From the NCBI RefSeq assembly GCF_000299915.1, contig NZ_AMRI01000004.1, forward strand, positions 1 through 64,000: a stretch of 64,000 nt of DNA, given 5' to 3'. Positions 25,417 through 34,273 of the stretch are shown here, one piece after another; the first letter of the stretch is position 1, and each line of letters opens with the position of its first letter. A program made the position numbers and the translations under genes. A model generated the notes under the pieces. That model did no database searches and was not told the origin of the DNA. It saw only the letters and a program-made list of their open reading frames with translations. Origin of the DNA: Gallaecimonas xiamenensis 3-C-1. GTDB taxonomy: Bacteria > Pseudomonadota > Gammaproteobacteria > Enterobacterales > Gallaecimonadaceae.

Positions 25417-26170
25417 GCCCTGGGCCCAGGCCAAGGCTCAGGTTTTTGGCGGCGGCCTGACCAACCGCCATTGGCTGCTGACCCTAGGAGAGCAGCGGGC
25501 GCTGCTGCGCCAAAACAGCGCCGCCCTGGAGCTTGGCATAGACCGCCAGGCGGAATTGGCCCTGTGGCAGGCGGCCAGCCAAGCGGGGATAAGCCCGCCG
25601 CTGTTGTGGCTGCAGGGGCAGTGGACCTTGAGCCGCTTTATCGACGCCCCAACCGGCCCGGCCAGCCAGGAGGGGCAACTTGCCAGCCTGTTAAAGGCCG
25701 TTGCCTGGTTACAGGGCCTGGCCATGCCCACCTTGCCGGTGCTGCCCCTCAGGGCGCGGGCCCTGGCCCTTGGAGCCGGCGCCGACAGCCCCTGGGCTGC
25801 CTACCAGCTGATTGAAGCGGACCCTTTGCCGCTGGTGCCGGCCCATGTGGATCTCAACCCGCAAAACTGCCTGTGGCAGCAACAACGGCTGTGGCTTATC
25901 GACTGGGAATACGGCAGCCTGGCCGACCCTTACTACGACCTTGCCGCCATTTTCATCACCCATGAACTGGCGCCGCAGCATTTGGCAAACGCCTGGCAAG
26001 CCCTGACCTTAAAGCCTATTCGCCTGGCCAGGCTCTGGGCCATGGGGGCCGTTTTTGCCCACCTTTGTGAGTGCTGGTGCCGCCACCCTCAAGCGGGCTA
26101 CCTTGCCTATGCGGCGCATTATCGCAAAGCCTGGGGCCAGTGCCTTGTGGCCCTGGAAGGGCTCCATTAG
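25394..26170 (+). CDS. APH/ThiK-like phosphotransferase, predicted thiamine kinase
   Basis: A 258-residue aminoglycoside phosphotransferase-fold kinase. Catalytic loop: HVDLNPQNCLW (H-x-D-x4-N), and the metal-binding Asp in LIDWEYGSLADPYYDLA. A G-rich N-terminal loop (FGGGLTNRHWLL) resembles that of choline/thiamine kinases. It starts at GTG 25394 within the end of pnuT (23-base overlap), so the operon is continuous. In this TPP-regulated setting the substrate should be thiamine, giving thiamine monophosphate. The exact substrate is inferred. Confidence 0.85.
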   Translation: MTLPPLPEPWAQAKAQVFGGGLTNRHWLLTLGEQRALLRQNSAALELGIDRQAELALWQAASQAGISPPLLWLQGQWTLSRFIDAPTGPASQEGQLASLLKAVAWLQGLAMPTLPVLPLRARALALGAGADSPWAAYQLIEADPLPLVPAHVDLNPQNCLWQQQRLWLIDWEYGSLADPYYDLAAIFITHELAPQHLANAWQALTLKPIRLARLWAMGAVFAHLCECWCRHPQAGYLAYAAHYRKAWGQCLVALEGLH

Positions 26171-26260
26171 CCTTTGTTACAGACTTTTTGATCCGGTCCT
26201 GTACATGCTGGCATACATAGCGGTTTTCCCCTCTCCCTGGCTGATGGCGAAGGTGTCCTT

Positions 26261-27352
26261 ATGAGGCGCTCCTTGGCAGATGACAGCAGGGACGTAGGCC
26301 GCACCCTCTTCGGTGAGTACCACGACCGTTATTTTTGGCTGCTACACAGCTTTGGCTGGTTGAGTTACGGCGCCCTGTTCTGGATCTCCAACTATCTGGC
26401 AGGGGGCTCGAGCCGTTATTGGGTCCATATCGCCTTTCTCAGCGGCACCGGCTGGCTGCTGTCCATTCCCCTGCGCTATTTTTACCGGCGCATCTGGAAC
26501 AACAAGGCCGGCACCATAGTGCTGCTTACCACCCTGGCCTGCCTGCTGGTGGGCATGGTCTGGCAGCTGGCCCGCAACTTCTTCTACTTTGCCGTGCTCT
26601 ATCCCAACAAGGCGCCGGACGCCTGGTCGGGCTACTACGGCTATGTGGTGGCGGCGGTGCCCATACTGGCGGCCTGGAGCGGCCTGTATTTCGGTATCAA
26701 GTACTACCGGATGCTGCAGCTGATGAACGAAAAGGCCTTAAAGGCCGCCAATGCCGCCCAGCAGGCCCAGTTGCGGGCGCTGCGTTACCAGCTCAACCCC
26801 CATTTTCTGTTCAACACCCTGAACGCCATTTCCACCCTGGTGATGGTCAAGGAAAACGACACCGCCAACCGCATGGTCACCGGTCTTGCCGACTTCCTGC
26901 GCTATTCCCTGGAAAACGATCCGATCCGCCGGGTGCCGTTGGAGCAGGAAGTGCGGGCCATGGAGCGATACCTGGCCATAGAGCAGGTGCGTTTTTCCGA
27001 CCGCCTCAAGGTCCACTGGCAGGTGGATGAAGAGGCTAAAGCGGCATTGGTGCCGTCCCTTATCCTGCAGCCGCTCATTGAAAACGCCATCAAGTACGGG
27101 GTGGCGGGGCAAGAGCAGGGCGGGAATATCTGGATCTCAGGCAAACGATTTGGTAGTGATCTGCTGCTGGCGATCGGCGATGATGGTCCAGGCCTGGGCC
27201 AGGGCAAGAGCACCAGCACAGGCGTTGGCCTTGCCAATACCCGCGAGCGCCTGCAAACCCTATACGGTGAAGACTTTGCCTTTACCCTGTCGTCCCGGGA
27301 GCCGTCGGGACTGACCGTCAATTTACGCATACCCTACCAGACAGAAGAATGA
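26261..27352 (+). CDS. LytS/YehU-like sensor histidine kinase
   Basis: A 363-residue membrane kinase. Residues 28-148 hold four transmembrane helices; a short coiled stretch (MNEKALKAANAAQQAQLRAL) leads to the His_kinase core with LNPHFLFNTLNAIS (phospho-acceptor His181). The ATPase part contains PLIENAIKYG and GDDGPGLG...GVGLANTRERL (N and G boxes). The signal is unknown. It overlaps the response regulator by four bases (ATGA), forming a classic LytTR two-component pair. Confidence 0.92.
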   Translation: MRRSLADDSRDVGRTLFGEYHDRYFWLLHSFGWLSYGALFWISNYLAGGSSRYWVHIAFLSGTGWLLSIPLRYFYRRIWNNKAGTIVLLTTLACLLVGMVWQLARNFFYFAVLYPNKAPDAWSGYYGYVVAAVPILAAWSGLYFGIKYYRMLQLMNEKALKAANAAQQAQLRALRYQLNPHFLFNTLNAISTLVMVKENDTANRMVTGLADFLRYSLENDPIRRVPLEQEVRAMERYLAIEQVRFSDRLKVHWQVDEEAKAALVPSLILQPLIENAIKYGVAGQEQGGNIWISGKRFGSDLLLAIGDDGPGLGQGKSTSTGVGLANTRERLQTLYGEDFAFTLSSREPSGLTVNLRIPYQTEE

Positions 27353-28161
27353 CCATAAGAACCCTGATAGTTGACGACGAGCCGCTGGCCCGCCAAGGGC
27401 TGAAAGTCCGGCTGGCCGCCCACCCGGACCTGGAACTGGTGGGGGAAGCGGGCTCTGCCAAAGAGGCCCTGCAAGCCATGGCCGCTCTCAAGCCGGACCT
27501 GGTATTTCTGGATATCCAGATGCCAGGCATGACCGGTATCGAGCTTATTGAATCCTTGGTGGACAAGGATTTGGAGTTGCCCCTGGTGGTCTTTGTCACC
27601 GCCTATGACGACTATGCGGTCAAGGCCTTCGAGCTGCATGCCCTGGACTACCTCCTAAAGCCCATAGACGAAGAGCGCCTAGGCGCCTGCCTTGAGCGCA
27701 TCGGCAGCCAGCTGGAACAGCGCGACCAGGCCCGCCGTGAGGCCCGCATGCTCAAAGCCCTGGCGGAACTGGCCGGGGTCAGCATGGACGAGGTGCAGCA
27801 GCGCCTGAGCCGGGGTGAGGCCGTCACCGGCGACTACGCCAGTCAGTTGGCCATCCGCGACGGCTCCGAAGTGAGCCTGGTCGCGGTGGCGGATATCGAC
27901 TGGGTGGACGCCGCCGGCGACTACATGTGCATCCATGCCAAGGGCATTACCCACATCATGCGTAAAACCATGAAGGAGCTGGAAGCCATGCTGGACCCGC
28001 GCCGTTTCGTGCGGATCCACCGCAGCGCCATCGTCAACCGCGAGCGTATCGGCCAGCTGATCAACCTGGCCAGTGCCGACTATCTGGTGCGCCTCAAAAG
28101 CGGTGATGAGCTGCGGGTAGGGCGCTCCTACCGGGAAAAGGTCAAGCAGCTGCTGCTCTGA
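27349..28161 (+). CDS. LytTR-family response regulator
   Basis: A 270-residue protein. The receiver domain is at residues 1-120 (LIVDDEP at the start, phospho-acceptor Asp55 in VFLDIQMPG, Thr84-type VTAYDDYA). A linker follows, then a LytTR DNA-binding domain at about 165-268 (VADIDWVDAAGDYMCIHA, FVRIHRSAIVN). LytTR proteins bind direct repeats; targets are not visible here. The following EamA exporter gene, 36 bases downstream on the same strand, may be co-transcribed or regulated. Confidence 0.93.
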   Translation: MTIRTLIVDDEPLARQGLKVRLAAHPDLELVGEAGSAKEALQAMAALKPDLVFLDIQMPGMTGIELIESLVDKDLELPLVVFVTAYDDYAVKAFELHALDYLLKPIDEERLGACLERIGSQLEQRDQARREARMLKALAELAGVSMDEVQQRLSRGEAVTGDYASQLAIRDGSEVSLVAVADIDWVDAAGDYMCIHAKGITHIMRKTMKELEAMLDPRRFVRIHRSAIVNRERIGQLINLASADYLVRLKSGDELRVGRSYREKVKQLLL

Positions 28162-28197
28162 CCCCGGTTTTCCTTTCCGCTTCTTTCGGAGCCGTTG

Positions 28198-29139
28198 ATG
28201 CATCCCTTGTCCGGGCGCGCCGGTTATGGCGCGCTGTTGTCCATGGTCACTGTGCTGCTGTGGGGCCTGCTGCCCATTGCCTTGAAAGAGGTGTTGGTGC
28301 ACATGGACCCCTATACCATCACCTTCTACCGTTTTGCCGTTTCCGGCGCCCTGCTGGCGGTTTGGCTGCTGGTCAAAGGGCAAATGCCCAAGGTGCGGCA
28401 GTTGCGGGGCCAGGGGCCCTGGCTGCTGGCCATTTGCATCGTCGGCCTGCTGGCCAATTACGGCTTTTACCTGCTGGCCCTTCGCCACCTGGACCCGCGC
28501 ACCGCCCAAACCGTTATCCAGCTGGCGCCTTTGCTGCTGTTGTTGGGGGGCGTCTGGCTCTACAAGGAGCCCTTCGGCGGGGCCCAGCGGTTGGGGGTGT
28601 TGATGTTGGTGCTGGGACTGGGGCTCTTTTTCAACGAGCGTTTGGTTGAAATCGTCACCGACTTTGCCGGCCTTGGCCTGGGGGTGCTGCTGATGGTGGT
28701 GGCGGCGGTAACCTGGGCGGCCTACGCCTTGGCCCAGAAGACGCTGCTGCGCCAGCTGAGTTCGGTGCAGATCATGATGCTGATCAACCTGGCCGGGGCC
28801 CTGGTATTCCTGCCCATGTCGGCGCCGTCTCTGGTGGTGGAATTGTCGCCCTGGGAAGGGGGCTGGCTGCTGTTTTGCTGCTTTAACACCCTGATAGCCT
28901 ACGGTGCCTTTGCCGAAGCCCTCAACCACTGGGAAGCCTCCAAGGTGTCGGCGCTGCTGGCCATTACCCCCTTGATGACCTTCCTGTTCGTGGCGGCCCT
29001 GGCCCCGCTGCTGCCCTTTGGTTTCGACACCCGGCATTTGCCGCTGCTGTCTTACCTGGGAGCCGGGCTGGTGGTGCTGGGATCCGTGGTCAACGCCATG
29101 GGACATCGCCTATTTTCACGAAAAAAGGCGACCACTTAG
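28198..29139 (+). CDS. EamA-family (DMT) transporter
   Basis: A 313-residue inner-membrane protein with ten predicted helices in two EamA repeats (the first with FYRFAVSGALLA and TAQTVIQLAPLLLLLGG, the second with AVTWAAYALAQKTLL and NTLIAYGAFAEALNHWEASKV). Members export amino acids or other metabolites; the substrate is unknown. ATG 28198 is preferred to a TTG one codon earlier; TCGGAG precedes. It follows the LytSR-like pair closely. Confidence 0.9.
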   Translation: MHPLSGRAGYGALLSMVTVLLWGLLPIALKEVLVHMDPYTITFYRFAVSGALLAVWLLVKGQMPKVRQLRGQGPWLLAICIVGLLANYGFYLLALRHLDPRTAQTVIQLAPLLLLLGGVWLYKEPFGGAQRLGVLMLVLGLGLFFNERLVEIVTDFAGLGLGVLLMVVAAVTWAAYALAQKTLLRQLSSVQIMMLINLAGALVFLPMSAPSLVVELSPWEGGWLLFCCFNTLIAYGAFAEALNHWEASKVSALLAITPLMTFLFVAALAPLLPFGFDTRHLPLLSYLGAGLVVLGSVVNAMGHRLFSRKKATT

Positions 29140-29250
29140 CGTCATTGCTTTACATTTCCCTCCTATTTGTTAATTTAATGTTCAACCTGCTGTTAATGCA
29201 GGAAAAGCGGGGCATAAGACCACCGCTGCAAATACGAGGGAGTCTTTGAG

Positions 29251-29919
29251 ATGGACAAGGGGATCTGCGCCAGGGTGTGCGCCCTACTGCTTGCGCTATT
29301 GTCTTTTTGCACCCATGCCCTGGATGACGGCATATTGCCCCCGCTGATGCGGGTGGGCGAAGTGAGCCAATCGCAATACGCGGTGGCCTGGTGGCAATGG
29401 CAAAAATCGGTACCGGGGCCGGCAAGCCCCTTTAGTGACATGACAGGGCTGCGTTGTGACTACAGCCAGTCTGGCCCGGTGTGGTTTCTGGCCAGCGCCC
29501 CCAACGACCACAAGGTGGAGCGCTACTGCAACGTACCGGCAGGCAAGTACCTGTTTGTCCCTGTGATGTCGCAGTTGGCTGCACCCAACTACGAAAACGA
29601 GTTCGAGTGCCCGGCGGTGCAACAGGCGGTGGCCATCAAATGGCCCCAGGTAAAAACCTTGTCATTGGAGCTCGACGGCCATGATCTTGGTAGCCTGGCC
29701 GCCTTCAGGCAAAAAGCCAGAAGCTGCTTTGACTTGCTGGGCTCCGTATCCCGGGACCGGCTACCGCCGAAGATCTATCCGTCGGCCACCGAAGGCTATT
29801 GGGTGATGCTAAGGCCCTTATCCCCCGGCGAACACAGCCTGAAGATCCGCTCGCGCTACCTTGCCGACAGTGGCCAGGAGCTGGTGCAGGACATCGACTA
29901 CACCATCAACATCTATTAA
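29251..29919 (+). CDS. Secreted hypothetical protein
   Basis: A 222-residue protein with a Sec signal peptide (about residues 1-23, ending FCTHA-LDD). The mature part contains WWQWQKSVPGPASPFSD, GLRCDYSQSGPVWFLASAP and ERYCNVPAGKYLFVPV, and a late strand-rich region ending DIDYTINIY. Five Cys in the mature part could form disulfides. I recognise the pattern W-W-Q-W...GPVWFLA as a conserved periplasmic family of unknown function. A 110-base A/T-rich upstream region and GAGGGAG at the ribosome-site position support expression as a single gene. Confidence 0.72.
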   Translation: MDKGICARVCALLLALLSFCTHALDDGILPPLMRVGEVSQSQYAVAWWQWQKSVPGPASPFSDMTGLRCDYSQSGPVWFLASAPNDHKVERYCNVPAGKYLFVPVMSQLAAPNYENEFECPAVQQAVAIKWPQVKTLSLELDGHDLGSLAAFRQKARSCFDLLGSVSRDRLPPKIYPSATEGYWVMLRPLSPGEHSLKIRSRYLADSGQELVQDIDYTINIY

Positions 29920-29933
29920 GCGGCTGGCGGGCC

Positions 29934-30137
29934 TCAGTGCCCGTCGCCGTGGATCACCTTGACCCGTCCCACCTGGCCGTCTTCCAGCCTGACCTTGATG
30001 CCATGGGGATGGTTGGCCGAGTTGGTGAGGATGCGCTGCACCACCCCCTGGGTAAGGGCGCCGCTGCCTTGATCTTTTTTCAGCACCACAGACACCGTGG
30101 CGCCCACCTTGATATTGGCCCTGTTGTTACCCTGCAT
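29934..30137 (-). CDS. YwbE family protein (DUF2196)
   Basis: A 67-residue protein matching YwbE: ANIKVGATVSVVLKKDQGSG, LTQGVVQRILTNSANHPHGI, KVRLEDGQVGRV. It looks like a small RNA- or protein-binding barrel (KOW/S1-like) but the role is not known. ATG 30137 is preferred over one two codons upstream because AAGGAG is correctly spaced only for it. It stands alone downstream of the pyruvate kinase terminator. Confidence 0.88.
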   Translation of the reverse strand: MQGNNRANIKVGATVSVVLKKDQGSGALTQGVVQRILTNSANHPHGIKVRLEDGQVGRVKVIHGDGH

Positions 30138-30217
30138 GGGCATTCTCCTTAAAAGTCTGAGGCTGGCACCTTAACAGGGCGGGCTCTACTGTCCTAGGCC
30201 GTGTCTGGGCCAGGCAA

Positions 30218-30246
30218 TAAAAAAGGCGCCCTAGGGCGCCTTTTTT
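30218..30246 (-). terminator. Intrinsic terminator after pyruvate kinase
   Basis: AAAAAAGGCGCCCTAGGGCGCCTTTTTT is a long perfect stem with A- and T-runs. Pyk ends at 30258, so it acts in that direction; it could also work the other way. Confidence 0.85.
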
Positions 30247-30257
30247 GCGTTGCGGTC

Positions 30258-31694
30258 TCAGTCCACCTGCAAAATTTTGCAAGTATTGGTGCCGCCGATG
30301 GTTTCCATACGGTCGCCGTAGGTCATCAGCACCAGGTCGCCGCTTTGCAGCAGGCCCTTGGCCTTGAGCAGGGTCAGGGCTTCGCGTTTGAGGGCATCAT
30401 CCCGGTAGTGGCTGGAATCAAAAGCCACCGGGAAGACGCCCCGGTACAGGGCGAGGCGGTTAAGGGTGCTGGCGTGGCGCGACAGGGCGAAGATCGGCAG
30501 GGCAGAGCTTATCCGCGACATCAGCAGCGGCGTGCCACCGCTCTCGGTCAGGGCGATGATGGCCTTGACCCCGGCCAGGTGGTTGGCCGCATACATGGTG
30601 GACAGGCTGATGGTCTCTTCCACCGAGTTGAAGCTGTGGTTCATGCGGTGGGTGTCGATGATGGCCGCCGGGTTCTTTTCGGCGCCGACACAGACTCGGG
30701 ACATGGCTTCCACCGTCTCCACCGGGTATTTACCGGCAGCGGTTTCGGCAGACAGCATCACCGCGTCGGTGCCGTCCAATACGGCGTTGGCCACGTCCAT
30801 GACTTCGGCCCGCGTGGGCATGGGGCTTTCAATCATGGTTTCCATCATCTGGGTGGCGGTGATCACCACCCGGTTTAGCTCCCGGGCACGGCGGATGATA
30901 CGCTTTTGCTGTCCTACCAGCTCGGCGTCACCGATCTCCACACCCAGGTCGCCCCGAGCCACCATCACGGCGTCGGACGCCAGGATGATGTCGTCCAGGG
31001 CTTCGTTGTCGGACACGGCTTCGGCCCTTTCAATCTTGGCGCAGATAAAGGGCTTGGCGCCGGCTTCTTCCGCCAGTTGGCGGGCGTAGCGAAGATCGTC
31101 GCCGGAGCGAGGGAAGGACACGGCCAGGTAGTCGATACCGATAGCGGCCGCCGTCTTGATGTCGGCCTTGTCCTTGTCGGTCAGGGCCGGGGCGGTCAGG
31201 CCGCCGCCTTGGCGGTTGATACCCTTGTTGTTGGACAGGGGGCCGCCAATTAGCACCTGGGTGTTGACTTTGGCGCCTTCAACCCCCAGCACCTTCAATT
31301 GTACCCGGCCGTCATCCAGCAGCAGCACGTCACCGGTGTTGACGTCGTCAGGCAGGGCTTTGTAGTCCAGGCCTACGGCGCCCTGGTGGCCGGCACCGGC
31401 GGGCAGCTCGGCGTCCAGCACGAAATGGTCGCCAACGGTCAGCTGAATGGGGCCGTCCTTAAAGGTGGAGACGCGGATCTTGGGGCCTTGCAGGTCGCCA
31501 AGAATGGCCACATGGCGGCCCAGCTTGGCGGCGATGTCCCGCACGGCCTTGGCGCGACCCATATGGTCTTCGGCTTTGCCGTGGGAGAAGTTAAGACGTA
31601 CGACGTTGGCGCCGGCCCGGATGATGTTTTCCAGGTTGTTTCCCTTGTCCGTGGCGGGGCCGAGGGTGGTGACAATTTTCGTTCTTCTAAGCAT
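30258..31694 (-). CDS. pykA: Pyruvate kinase (type II, PykA-like)
   Basis: A 478-residue pyruvate kinase. It converts phosphoenolpyruvate and ADP to pyruvate and ATP. N-terminal [24 protein letters not shown], the B domain from about residue 70, [16 protein letters not shown], the active-site [11 protein letters not shown] (Lys) and [13 protein letters not shown] block are all intact. Length and sequence style fit the AMP-activated PykA type. A HexR-type palindrome lies 57-71 bases upstream of the ATG, so it should be repressed by HexR in step with the Entner-Doudoroff genes, which feed it. Confidence 0.95.
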   Translation of the reverse strand: MLRRTKIVTTLGPATDKGNNLENIIRAGANVVRLNFSHGKAEDHMGRAKAVRDIAAKLGRHVAILGDLQGPKIRVSTFKDGPIQLTVGDHFVLDAELPAGAGHQGAVGLDYKALPDDVNTGDVLLLDDGRVQLKVLGVEGAKVNTQVLIGGPLSNNKGINRQGGGLTAPALTDKDKADIKTAAAIGIDYLAVSFPRSGDDLRYARQLAEEAGAKPFICAKIERAEAVSDNEALDDIILASDAVMVARGDLGVEIGDAELVGQQKRIIRRARELNRVVITATQMMETMIESPMPTRAEVMDVANAVLDGTDAVMLSAETAAGKYPVETVEAMSRVCVGAEKNPAAIIDTHRMNHSFNSVEETISLSTMYAANHLAGVKAIIALTESGGTPLLMSRISSALPIFALSRHASTLNRLALYRGVFPVAFDSSHYRDDALKREALTLLKAKGLLQSGDLVLMTYGDRMETIGGTNTCKILQVD

Positions 31695-31750
31695 GACCGG
31701 ATACCCTAAAAGGCGGTGAGGCCACTATAGCATAGTCACCGCCCTTTTCT

Positions 31751-31765
31751 TGTAATTTTACTACA
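31751..31765. promoter_or_regulatory. HexR operator-like palindrome before pykA
   Basis: TGTAATTTTACTACA fits the HexR consensus (TGTARTTWWNYTACA type) very closely. It lies between the hexR stop codon and the pykA start, the expected place for a HexR-controlled pyk promoter. Confidence 0.75.
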
Positions 31766-31772
31766 AATCCGA

Positions 31773-32630
31773 TCAGCGCTTTTCGTCGTCTTTTTCCAAC
31801 CTAGAATCGCGCAGCACGTCCTTGACCCGGCGCAGGTTCTCCCGAAAACGGGGGCCCCGGCGCAGTACGAAGCCGGTGGCCAGGATGTCGATGACGGTCA
31901 AGGACGCCAGCCTGGAGGCCATGGGCATATAAACGTCGGTGTCTTCCGGCACTTCCATGCCGATGGCGAAGGTGGCTTCCTTGGCCAGGGGTGAGTCCTT
32001 GGAGGTGATGGCAATCACCGTGGCGTCGTTCTCCCGGGCGATGCGGGCCAGCTCCACCAGGCTCTTGGTGCGGCCGGTGTGGGACAGCAGCACTACCACG
32101 TCGTCGGTGGCGGAGTTCATGCAGCTCATGCGCTGCACCAGCACGTCGTCGGAATAAACCACCGGCACGTTGAAACGCAGGAACTTATTGAGGGCGTCGT
32201 GGGCCACGGCGGCGCTGGCGCCCAGGCCAAAGAAAGAAATTTTCTTGGCTTGGGTCAGCAGGTCTACGGCGCGGTTGATAACGGCGGTGTCCAGGCTGCG
32301 CCGGGCGGTGTCCAGGCAGGCCATGGCGGATTCGAAGATCTTGGCGGTGTAGGCGTCGGGGCCGTCGTCTTCTTCTACATGGCGGTTCACATAAGGGGTG
32401 CCGTTGGCCAGGCTCTGGGCCAGGTGCAGCTTGAAATCCGGGAAGCCCTTGGTGTCCAGGCGGCGGCAGAAACGGTTGACGGTGGGCTCGGAAACGTCGG
32501 CGGCCTTGGCCAGGGACGCGATGGACGAATGAATGGCGGACTGGGGGTTGGCGAGGATCACCTCGGCGACCTTACGCTCTGATTTTGAAAGACTTCCCAG
32601 ACTCTTGGCAATTTTGTCCAAGGTGTTCAT
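31773..32630 (-). CDS. hexR: Transcriptional regulator HexR (RpiR family)
   Basis: A 285-residue protein. An RpiR-type helix-turn-helix fills about residues 1-77 (LGSLSKSERKVAEVILANPQ and VSEPTVNRFCRRLDTKGFPD). A SIS sugar-phosphate domain follows (KKISFFGLGASAAVAHDAL, VVLLSHTGRTKSLVELARIA). HexR binds 2-keto-3-deoxy-6-phosphogluconate and represses zwf, edd-eda and pyk genes. It is divergent from zwf, as in Shewanella and related genera. The start at 32630 fits family length; upstream extension is not conserved. Confidence 0.95.
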   Translation of the reverse strand: MNTLDKIAKSLGSLSKSERKVAEVILANPQSAIHSSIASLAKAADVSEPTVNRFCRRLDTKGFPDFKLHLAQSLANGTPYVNRHVEEDDGPDAYTAKIFESAMACLDTARRSLDTAVINRAVDLLTQAKKISFFGLGASAAVAHDALNKFLRFNVPVVYSDDVLVQRMSCMNSATDDVVVLLSHTGRTKSLVELARIARENDATVIAITSKDSPLAKEATFAIGMEVPEDTDVYMPMASRLASLTVIDILATGFVLRRGPRFRENLRRVKDVLRDSRLEKDDEKR

Positions 32631-32789
32631 GGCAACATTTTCCTTATTCTGTTGGCTGGCCGCCGGGATAGATCGCACTGATCCCACTGGATTTTTGTCA
32701 TTATTATGAAAAAAAACCTCTTATGAAAGTTCGACAACCGAAAATCTCCGGTGGGATTGTGGACAAGGGGGGGCTTTTGGTGCCTATAA

Positions 32790-32804
32790 TGTAGTTAAAT
32801 TACA
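32790..32804. promoter_or_regulatory. HexR operator-like palindrome before zwf
   Basis: TGTAGTTAAATTACA, matching the HexR consensus at every defined position, sits 30 bases before the zwf ATG and in the divergent hexR-zwf gap. It would block transcription of the Entner-Doudoroff operon and may autoregulate hexR. Confidence 0.8.
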
Positions 32805-32833
32805 ACCTAATTGATCAGGGGAAGGATGCACGC

Positions 32834-34273
32834 ATGAAAGCCATAGGCCCGTGCGATCTGGTGTTGTTCGGTGTAAAAGGGGACTTGGCCAGGCGTAAGC
32901 TGTTGCCGGCACTTTATCAGTTGGACAAGGCCGGATTACTGGACAAAGACAGCCGTATCATCGGCGTGGCCCGGGGAGATGCCGAGCCAATAGAAGACAC
33001 CCTGGATACCTTCCTCAAAGAACCTGTCGACAAGGCAGTGCTGGCCCGTTTCAAGGCCCGCTTGGCCCATGTGTCCTTAGACTTTTCCGACATGAACGCC
33101 TACGCCGCCATTGGCGAGGTGGTCAACCACGACACCCCGGAAGTTTATTACTTCGCCACGCCTCCTTCCCTTTACGGCGATATCTGCCAGGGCCTGTCCG
33201 GGGCCAGCCTTATCCGTGACAACAGCCGCGTCATCATGGAAAAGCCCATAGGCCAGGACTTGGCCTCCAGCCGGGTCATCAACGACAAGGTGGACGCCCA
33301 CTTTAATGAGCGTCAAATTTACCGTATCGACCATTACCTGGGTAAGGAAACGGTGCAGAACCTGCTGGCGCTGCGCTTTGCCAACGCTCTTTTCGCCGGT
33401 AACTGGGACTACAGCTGCATCGACCATGTGCAGATCACCGTGGCCGAGGAAGTGGGTATCGAAGGGCGCTGGAGCTACTTCGACAAGGCCGGGCAGATGC
33501 GCGACATGGTGCAAAACCACCTGCTGCAGGTGCTGACCCTGATCGCCATGGAACCGCCGGTCAGCCTGGACGCCGACGCCATCCGCGACGAAAAGCTCAA
33601 GGTGCTGCGCGCCCTTCGCCCCATCACCAGCGCCAACGTCAACGACGTGACGGTGCGCGGCCAGTACAGCTCCGGTTTCCTGCGGGGCAAGGCGGTGCCG
33701 GGCTACGCTGAAGAAGAAGGGGCCATCACCAATTCCCACACCGAGACCTTCGTGGCCCTGCGGGTGGACATCGACAACTGGCGTTGGTCCGGCGTGCCCT
33801 TTTACCTGCGTACCGGTAAGCGCATGCCCGCCAAGTGCACCGAAGTGGTGGTGAGCTTCAAGGCGCTGCCCCACAACATCTTTGCCAAGTCGCAAAAGCA
33901 GCTGGCCGCCAACAAGCTCATCATCCGCCTGCAGCCCCAGGAAGGGGTGGAGCTGTTGATGCTCAACAAGGTGCCGGGCCTGGAGTCCAACATGCGCCTG
34001 CAAAGCACCAAGCTGGACCTGTCCTTCTTCGAAACCTTCAAGGAAGAGCGTATTGCCGACGCCTACGAGCGGCTGCTGCTGGAAGCCATGGTGGGCAACC
34101 AGGCGCTCTTTGTGCGCCGTGACGAAATAGAAGCGGCCTGGACCTGGGTGGACTCCATCATGGAAGCCTGGGACCAAAGCGGCGACGGCCCCAAGAGTTA
34201 CCAGGCCGGCAGTTGGGGGCCTGTGGCCTCCATCGCCCTTATTACCCGCGACGGCCGCAGCTGGGAGGAATAA
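32834..34273 (+). CDS. zwf: Glucose-6-phosphate 1-dehydrogenase
   Basis: A 479-residue enzyme that oxidises glucose 6-phosphate to 6-phosphoglucono-lactone with NADP. It has the N-terminal coenzyme loop GVKGDLARRKLLPALY (residues 13-28), and the active-site RIDHYLGKE. Here the usual G-A/G-S/T-G-D-L-A motif reads G-V-K-G-D-L-A. GGAAGG precedes the ATG. It is the first gene of the zwf-pgl-edd-eda operon, with zero-base gap to pgl. Confidence 0.96.
   Translation: MKAIGPCDLVLFGVKGDLARRKLLPALYQLDKAGLLDKDSRIIGVARGDAEPIEDTLDTFLKEPVDKAVLARFKARLAHVSLDFSDMNAYAAIGEVVNHDTPEVYYFATPPSLYGDICQGLSGASLIRDNSRVIMEKPIGQDLASSRVINDKVDAHFNERQIYRIDHYLGKETVQNLLALRFANALFAGNWDYSCIDHVQITVAEEVGIEGRWSYFDKAGQMRDMVQNHLLQVLTLIAMEPPVSLDADAIRDEKLKVLRALRPITSANVNDVTVRGQYSSGFLRGKAVPGYAEEEGAITNSHTETFVALRVDIDNWRWSGVPFYLRTGKRMPAKCTEVVVSFKALPHNIFAKSQKQLAANKLIIRLQPQEGVELLMLNKVPGLESNMRLQSTKLDLSFFETFKEERIADAYERLLLEAMVGNQALFVRRDEIEAAWTWVDSIMEAWDQSGDGPKSYQAGSWGPVASIALITRDGRSWEE

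Noticed and set aside
28195-29106. Minus-strand frame reaching from 27679 to 29106 with many H/Q/G
   Set aside because: Antisense to the LytTR regulator and EamA genes, which have clear domains; no domain in the antisense frame.
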